From positions 1 through 45,035 of the forward strand of contig CAKOOQ010000005.1 of assembly GCA_934098555.1 (NCBI GenBank): a stretch of DNA of 45,035 nucleotides, written 5' to 3'. Below are positions 40,697 to 45,035 of the stretch, in pieces. The position numbers and the translations under genes are program-made. The notes beneath the pieces were generated by a model. The model worked only from the letters and a program-made list of their open reading frames with translations. It did not search any database and had not been told where the DNA came from. The stretch's first letter is position 1. The number at the start of each line of letters is the position of its first letter. The stretch comes from an uncultured Bacilli bacterium. GTDB lineage: Bacteria; Bacillota_I; Bacilli_A; RF39; UBA660.

Positions 40697-41200
40697 ATGA
40701 TTAATAAACAAAGTATTTGGTTTGTCACTTTATTTAGTTTAATTTTAGTTTTATCTATTTATTATGTCACTTTAAACGACTCGAATTTAAAAAGTATTAT
40801 TGAAAACACCACGTCTGACAAGGAAACAAGTGTCAGTGTTTCAAAAGAAGAAAGTAATTTACTCGTAGCCTTAAGAGTGGAAGAAGATGAAAGTGTTTTA
40901 AAAGAAATGAATACCTACCAAGAAATACTTTTAGATGCCAGCAAAACAAGTGCAGAGAAAAACGAGGCTTATAATAGCCTTTTGGCTTTAAATGCCAAAA
41001 AAGAAGAAGAACAAAAAATTGAAAAAAAGATTAAAGAAGAATTCAATTATGATAGTTTTGTAAAAATTAAGGATAATAACATTAGTATAACGATTGTGGG
41101 GACCAAGCACAGTGTCGAAATAGCTAATAATATCATGCGTAGTGTACAAAGTCTTTATGATACTAATAAATATATAACCGTTAAATTTCAAAATGCTTAA
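40697..41200 (+). CDS. spoIIIAH: SpoIIIAH-like protein
   Basis: In B. subtilis SpoIIIAH is the mother-cell half of the SpoIIIA-SpoIIQ channel around the forespore. Here about 167 residues: the typical start NKQSIWFVTLFSLILVLSIY with one membrane helix (about 7-25), a linker with an acidic helix, and a C-terminal ring-forming domain (DSFVKIKDNNISITIVGTKH, VEIANNIMRSVQSLYD). Start at 40697 with GGGAGG. The other spoIIIA genes are not adjacent. It is followed by gerE- and gerM-like genes. Confidence 0.82.
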   Translation: MINKQSIWFVTLFSLILVLSIYYVTLNDSNLKSIIENTTSDKETSVSVSKEESNLLVALRVEEDESVLKEMNTYQEILLDASKTSAEKNEAYNSLLALNAKKEEEQKIEKKIKEEFNYDSFVKIKDNNISITIVGTKHSVEIANNIMRSVQSLYDTNKYITVKFQNA

Positions 41201-41210
41201 CCAAATAAAA

Positions 41211-41250
41211 AGAACCTTCATAAACTATAAATGAGTAGGTTTTTGAAGGT
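41211..41250 (+). promoter_or_regulatory. Inverted repeat that could mask the gerE ribosome binding site
   Basis: ACCTTCA shortly after the spoIIIAH-like stop is complementary to TGAAGGT just before the gerE-like start codon, and the second arm contains part of the Shine-Dalgarno sequence. Pairing would close translation. Not followed by a T-tract, so not a terminator. Confidence 0.4.
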
Positions 41251-41260
41251 GGGTGAAAGT

Positions 41261-41467
41261 TTGAAGCACAAAATTTTAACGAATCGAGAGCAAGAAATTT
41301 TTGAAAGATTAATCAAAAATGAGAATACTAAAAAAATTGCAGAAGACTTAGGAATAAGTGAAAAAACCGTTCGGAATCATATTTCGAATGCGATGCAAAA
41401 ATTAGGTGTTAATGGTCGTGCTAGCGCGGTTGTCGAACTCATTCGTTTAAAGGAAATTACGATTTAA
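41261..41467 (+). CDS. gerE: GerE-like LuxR-type transcription factor
   Basis: A minimal helix-turn-helix protein of about 68 residues with no receiver domain. LTNREQEIFERLIKNENTKK, IAEDLGISEKTVRNHISNAM and QKLGVNGRASAVVELIRL follow B. subtilis GerE nearly word for word, including the recognition helix SEKTVRNHISNAMQKLGV. GerE is the late mother-cell regulator of spore coat genes. I prefer TTG 41261 because GGTGGGTGAAAG precedes it; ATG 41231, 30 nt upstream in frame, lacks a ribosome binding site. It follows the spoIIIAH-like gene. Confidence 0.85.
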   Translation: MKHKILTNREQEIFERLIKNENTKKIAEDLGISEKTVRNHISNAMQKLGVNGRASAVVELIRLKEITI

Positions 41468-41486
41468 AAGGGCTTGCCCTTTTTTT
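41466..41486 (+). terminator. Terminator after the gerE-like gene
   Basis: AAAAGGGC-TT-GCCCTTTT and a T-tract, overlapping the stop codon. Confidence 0.85.
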
Positions 41487-41530
41487 GTATAATTTTATTT
41501 AAACCACATAAACTTTATTAGGTGATTTTT

Positions 41531-42439
41531 GTGTTTAAACAATGTATAAAAAGAAAACTTATTATTACCAGTTTAGCGCTTCTTCTTTTAATTATTACTT
41601 TAACTTTCCCTAAAGCTACCGAAGATATCGAAAATATTACCATTACTTATCAAAAGAAAAATGAATTTCCTATTTTTCTTGTCAACGAAGATGACTTCGT
41701 GTCCCGTACAACTGTCGTTTTAAAAAACGAAGAAATATTGGAAGAAGTTAAAGAAATCGTACTATACTTGACAGAACAAAGCTCAAAAAGTGCTTATTTA
41801 CCCGTTTACTTTAACCCTATTTTACCTTCAGGAACAAAACTTTTATCACTAGATTTACAAGACGGAATTTTAAAGCTTAATTTCAATAAAAAAATCCTTG
41901 ATATAAAAGAAAAAGACTCTCGCAAAATGATGGAATGCCTCGTCTATTCTTTAACCGAATTAGAAGGCATAAAAGGGCTTATTGTTTATGTCGAAGATGA
42001 CTTACTAAGGGTATTTCCTAATACAAATGAAAAAATACCCGATGTCTTAACTAGAGACATTGGGGTCAATAAACTTTATAATCTAAATTCTTTCAAAAAT
42101 GTAAGTAAAACAACCGTTTATTATATCTCTCAAAAAGAGGATATCACCTATTTTATTCCCGTCACTATTTTAGAAAATAACGAAAAAGATAAAATAGAAA
42201 TTGTGATTGAACACTTAAAAACAAATCCTTACGCGAAAACAAATTTAATAAGCTATTTAAAAGCTTCAACCGAACTTTCACATTATGAAATACTAGAACA
42301 AACGGTTTATTTAAGTTTCTCCCCTCTTTTATATGAAGGCATCTCTAAAGAAGATATGTTAGAAACCGTGAAATTCTCTATTGCTTTATCTTTAAAAGAT
42401 ACGTTAAATGTGCAAAATGTTGTTTTTACAGAAAATTAA
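41531..42439 (+). CDS. gerM: GerM-like lipoprotein/membrane protein with two GerMN domains
   Basis: In B. subtilis GerM is a mother-cell-made protein of the forespore channel assembly, needed for sporulation and germination. Here about 302 residues: N-terminal membrane segment (about 9-27), first GerMN domain (about 70-165; YLPVYFNPILPSGTKLLSLD, LKLNFNKKIL) and second (about 195-300; TTVYYISQKEDITYFIPVTI, YAKTNLISYLKASTE, VYLSFSP). GTG at 41531 has AGGTGAT upstream. It is separated from gerE by a terminator and convergent with pepF. Confidence 0.85.
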   Translation: MFKQCIKRKLIITSLALLLLIITLTFPKATEDIENITITYQKKNEFPIFLVNEDDFVSRTTVVLKNEEILEEVKEIVLYLTEQSSKSAYLPVYFNPILPSGTKLLSLDLQDGILKLNFNKKILDIKEKDSRKMMECLVYSLTELEGIKGLIVYVEDDLLRVFPNTNEKIPDVLTRDIGVNKLYNLNSFKNVSKTTVYYISQKEDITYFIPVTILENNEKDKIEIVIEHLKTNPYAKTNLISYLKASTELSHYEILEQTVYLSFSPLLYEGISKEDMLETVKFSIALSLKDTLNVQNVVFTEN

Positions 42440-42461
42440 AAAACTCAAGATTGAGTTTTTT
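42438..42461. terminator. Bidirectional terminator between gerM-like gene and pepF
   Basis: AAAACTCAA-GA-TTGAGTTTT perfect hairpin with T-tracts on both sides. Confidence 0.85.
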
Positions 42462-44193
42462 CTTTTAGCAAAAGTTGCAATAACATGACATCGTCTTTCA
42501 TCACATTTAAGCCATTTTGAAGAACTTGTTTATCTAATAAATCGATATTTATCTTCTTAAGTAACGTAAGAGAATCATCACTACTGCCAAGACTTAAGAA
42601 ATTCAGATAATCTTTCGTTGTAAGACTTTTCGCAGAAAATAGACTATCTACAATAGAACTAGCCATAATAAGCCCTGTCGCGTACTTATAGGGATAATAA
42701 CTCCAACGATAAAGATGTCCGAGCCGTGTCCATTCTATATCAGATTCTTCATCATATACAACACTCTCTCCATAATATTTATGAATAATTTTTTGATAAG
42801 CCTTTCTTATAAGATTCGGTGTTAATTCTTTTTCTTTGGCAAGATGATACAAATTCATTTCAAACTCTGTATACATAACTTGTTTAAATATTGTTGTATA
42901 ATAATTTTCTATTTCTTTACTTAAATAAAAAATTTTTTCATCAATTGTTGTAGCATTTTCCGATAAATAACGATTAAGAAGAATCTCATTAACAAGTGAC
43001 GCGGTTTCACCCACAAAAATGGTACTATCTTCATACATAAAAGGCTGATGTTCTTTAGATAAATAATAATTTACGATATGACCAATTTCATGAATCATAT
43101 TTTTTAAATCTCCATAAGCACCTTTAAAATTTAAAAATGAATAAGTATTCCAAGAAAAAGTGATGGAAGGATGTTTATTTTCATCTAAATCGGCATCAAT
43201 ATGACCTTCAAACAGCTTTTTAACAATTTCTTGATAACGGTTACCCAAAGGAGATAAAGCGTTTAAAATAATTGTTTTTGCCTCTTCTAAGTCATATTTT
43301 TTAGAAGAACTATTCGTTATTGCCATACCAAAATCATAAAGATGAGGATTTTGAATACCAAAATAATTGGCTTTCATTTTTAAATATTCTTGAGAAACTT
43401 TTAAATTTTCATGAATCATCTTAATGAGACTCGTAATGATTTTGGCATCAATATTTTCTTCAAACAAAGTTTGTTCTAGAACACTTGAATAATTTTCTAA
43501 ACAAGATATATCAAGACGTTGTTTATAAATATCATTTAAAATACGTGCAAAAAATGTTTGTTCCTCTAAAAAAGATTTATTTACCGTTAAATAGGTCTTT
43601 TGGCGTACATTCCGATCACGAGCTGTAATATATTTAGCAAAATTAGAGGGAGTTATTACAATTTCTTCCTCATCCACAAAAATACTACCATATTTCATAT
43701 CATGAATTTTACTGTTGTATAAAGTCAAATCTTCATTAATCTTATTATTTTTCACTTTAATTTTTTGATTTACCTCATCGTTTTGTAAATGAGATTGCAA
43801 GCGAAATAAATTCATAAGACCAAACCGATAAGGTTCTAATTTTGTATTTTCTTTTAAATAAGCCTTTATTTTTTCTTCTCCTAGACGAATTATCATTTGA
43901 TCTACAAATTTCAAAGATATATCAACATCATTAAAAAATTCTTCGGCATCTTTTTTTAATTTAAGACATTCATCACTCTTAATGTTTTTATAATATCTTA
44001 AAGACCCATACACCAAAATAGTATTAGCCATTTCTTTAATTTGCCATTTTAAAGTTAAAATCTGTTCTAATAAAAAAGCATCAGGCACAACAGATTCATA
44101 TTTTTTTATATTTAATATAAGTTTTTTTATATATTCTATTTCTTTATAAAAGGACTCTGTGTTCGTAAACAATTCTTCTAAATTCCATTTCAT
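42445..44193 (-). CDS. pepF: Oligoendopeptidase F-type M3 metallopeptidase
   Basis: Cytosolic zinc peptidase cutting short peptides. About 582 residues, all helical, with the M3 motif HEIGH in LKNMIHEIGHIVNYYLS (about residue 370), the downstream zinc Glu in FVGETASLVNEILLNRYL and the substrate-loop RWSYYPYKYATGLIMAS. The start MKWNLEELF at ATG 44193 is the family's standard beginning and has GTGGTGAT upstream; in-frame ATG 44199 is possible, while the extension to 44259 is unlikely. Confidence 0.92.
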   Translation of the reverse strand: MKWNLEELFTNTESFYKEIEYIKKLILNIKKYESVVPDAFLLEQILTLKWQIKEMANTILVYGSLRYYKNIKSDECLKLKKDAEEFFNDVDISLKFVDQMIIRLGEEKIKAYLKENTKLEPYRFGLMNLFRLQSHLQNDEVNQKIKVKNNKINEDLTLYNSKIHDMKYGSIFVDEEEIVITPSNFAKYITARDRNVRQKTYLTVNKSFLEEQTFFARILNDIYKQRLDISCLENYSSVLEQTLFEENIDAKIITSLIKMIHENLKVSQEYLKMKANYFGIQNPHLYDFGMAITNSSSKKYDLEEAKTIILNALSPLGNRYQEIVKKLFEGHIDADLDENKHPSITFSWNTYSFLNFKGAYGDLKNMIHEIGHIVNYYLSKEHQPFMYEDSTIFVGETASLVNEILLNRYLSENATTIDEKIFYLSKEIENYYTTIFKQVMYTEFEMNLYHLAKEKELTPNLIRKAYQKIIHKYYGESVVYDEESDIEWTRLGHLYRWSYYPYKYATGLIMASSIVDSLFSAKSLTTKDYLNFLSLGSSDDSLTLLKKINIDLLDKQVLQNGLNVMKDDVMLLQLLLKEKTQS

Positions 44194-44297
44194 AATCATC
44201 ACCACATTTATAATAACATAATAGAGAGTAATCTTGGGAAGAATTTTAAAAAAAGACATGAAAAAAGCCCATAAACAAAGGGCTTATAAGTCATATA

Positions 44298-44374
44298 TGG
44301 TGTCCTGGGCGAGATTCGAACTCACGACCGATCGCTTAGAAGGCGATTGCTCTATCCAGCTGAGCTACCAGGAC
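44298..44374 (-). tRNA. tRNA-Arg (anticodon UCU)
   Basis: Acceptor arms GTCCTGG/CCAGGAC, D-loop AGCTCAGCTGGATAGAGC, anticodon loop CTTCTAA (TCT, reads AGA), T-loop GAGTTCGAATCTC and encoded CCA. 77 nt, cloverleaf intact; lies after rplS on the same strand. Confidence 0.95.
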
Positions 44375-44442
44375 ATAAGTAGCTAACAAAAAGATTATAA
44401 TATAAATAAAATTTATTTGCAACCTTTTTGTAGCATTTAAAA

Positions 44443-44802
44443 TTAAGCTTCTTTAACAGAATCGTTTCTTTCTTTAACTTTATATTCTTTACGCATTCCT
44501 TTAATGAAGTTAAGTTTAGCACGACGTACCATACCTTTTTTAACAACTGTAATTTTGTCGATTGTAGGTGCATTTAAAGGGAAAATACGAACAACACCAA
44601 CACCGCTTGACTTCTTACGAACAGTGATAGTTTCAGAAACGCTTCCACCTTTTTTAGCAATAACTAAACCTTCAAATGCTTGAATACGTTCTTTCTTTCC
44701 TTCTTTAACCCATACATCAACACGAACCGTATCTCCGACACGAATTTCAGGAACATCTTTACGAATATGTTTTGCATTAATTTTGTCTACTAAATTTGCC
44801 AT
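44443..44802 (-). CDS. rplS: 50S ribosomal protein L19
   Basis: Binds 23S rRNA at the subunit interface. About 119 residues with the family blocks IRVGDTVRVDVWVKEGKKER, QAFEGLVIAKKGG, ETITVRKKSSGVGVVRIFPL and KGMVRRAKLNFIKG. ATG at 44802 (MANLVDKINAKHI) has AGAAAGGAAAG upstream; an in-frame ATG at 44826 has none. The usual partners trmD and rimM are not next to it within the window; it is followed by tRNA-Arg. Confidence 0.95.
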   Translation of the reverse strand: MANLVDKINAKHIRKDVPEIRVGDTVRVDVWVKEGKKERIQAFEGLVIAKKGGSVSETITVRKKSSGVGVVRIFPLNAPTIDKITVVKKGMVRRAKLNFIKGMRKEYKVKERNDSVKEA

Positions 44803-44882
44803 ACGAACTTTCCTTTCTATATCCATTACATATTATCATATTTTCAACAGCGGATAATACATCACTTTCAACAAGCAAAGAT

Positions 44883-44912
44883 ATTATAGCATAAAAAAAA
44901 GAAAACATTCAA
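44883..44912 (-). promoter_or_regulatory. Promoter of rplS
   Basis: Minus-strand TTGAAT (44907-44912), 18-bp spacer, TATAAT (44883-44888). About 75 nt of leader follow before the ATG, with room for an autoregulatory RNA structure but none proven. Confidence 0.6.
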
Positions 44913-45035
44913 CTATAAATAAACGTTTTTTAAACAAAAGGCCTATATTTTTTCTTTTCCTTCACTGTAAAACTAAATTCCACCCCTAAAATTTAAGAAA
45001 TGGAATTTACTTGGTAAAATTAACGGCATGGAACT

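Noticed and set aside
44352..44573. 73-codon open frame overlapping tRNA-Arg and rplS on the minus strand
   Set aside because: It runs out of frame through rplS and into the tRNA; a shadow frame.
45029..45035. ATG at the right edge as the start of a plus-strand gene
   Set aside because: Only two codons are visible and there is no clear ribosome binding site.

Overview
The window is AT-rich DNA (roughly 30% G+C by eye) from a low-GC Bacillota, most likely an anaerobic gut lineage of Bacilli near RF39/Mollicutes or a similarly reduced clade. Reasons: class III (anaerobic) ribonucleotide reductase, T-box leaders, strong GGAGG ribosome binding sites, sortase, SipW-type signal peptides, spore-programme homologues and small adjoining operons. 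TGA is used as a stop and TGG as Trp, so the standard bacterial code applies. The lineage is inference; the sequence carries no rRNA. Most genes are on the minus strand.

Layout (window coordinates). 1-8.6 kb is housekeeping: serS under a Ser-type T-box with an HD-hydrolase gene between leader and synthetase; a Thr-type T-box operon with an unknown gene, a thrS lacking the TGS domain and two unknown genes; queA with an unknown partner; tig. 8.6-20.7 kb is a surface-protein block: a 2137-residue and a 938-residue protein with SipW/TasA-like N-termini, Ig-like repeats and a recurring C-terminal 'WRI...RPV...GNGT..NPY' domain, a related 409-residue protein and two small membrane proteins. 21-24.9 kb holds dut, nrdG and nrdD, divergent from a Crp/Fnr regulator with a perfect 16-bp palindrome at the shared promoter. 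24.9-29.1 kb has two Tim44-like zinc-ribbon proteins, a frameshifted P-loop kinase gene next to an intact one, two tRNAs, a tandem HMA-like protein and a DUF1653 protein.

29.1-42.4 kb is the most interesting part. A class-B-like sortase is coupled to its probable substrate, a beta-helix/MucBP protein with an IPPTG sorting signal. Upstream is dacF-LCP-spoIIAA-sigF, the B. subtilis dacF-spoIIA arrangement with spoIIAB missing and an LCP gene inserted. Further right are spoIIIAH-, gerE- and gerM-like genes in a row, so part of the sporulation gene set is present. Between them is a compact bacteriocin locus: a C39-peptidase ABC transporter, a very short accessory protein, and two previously unlisted small genes (49 and 50 codons) encoding double-glycine-leader peptides. 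Both predicted mature peptides are 36 residues, carry GxxxG motifs and have one C-terminal cysteine, which suggests a new two-peptide (class IIb) bacteriocin.

42.4-45 kb returns to housekeeping: an M3-family oligopeptidase, tRNA-Arg and rplS. No insertion sequence, prophage, CRISPR array or rRNA operon was seen.
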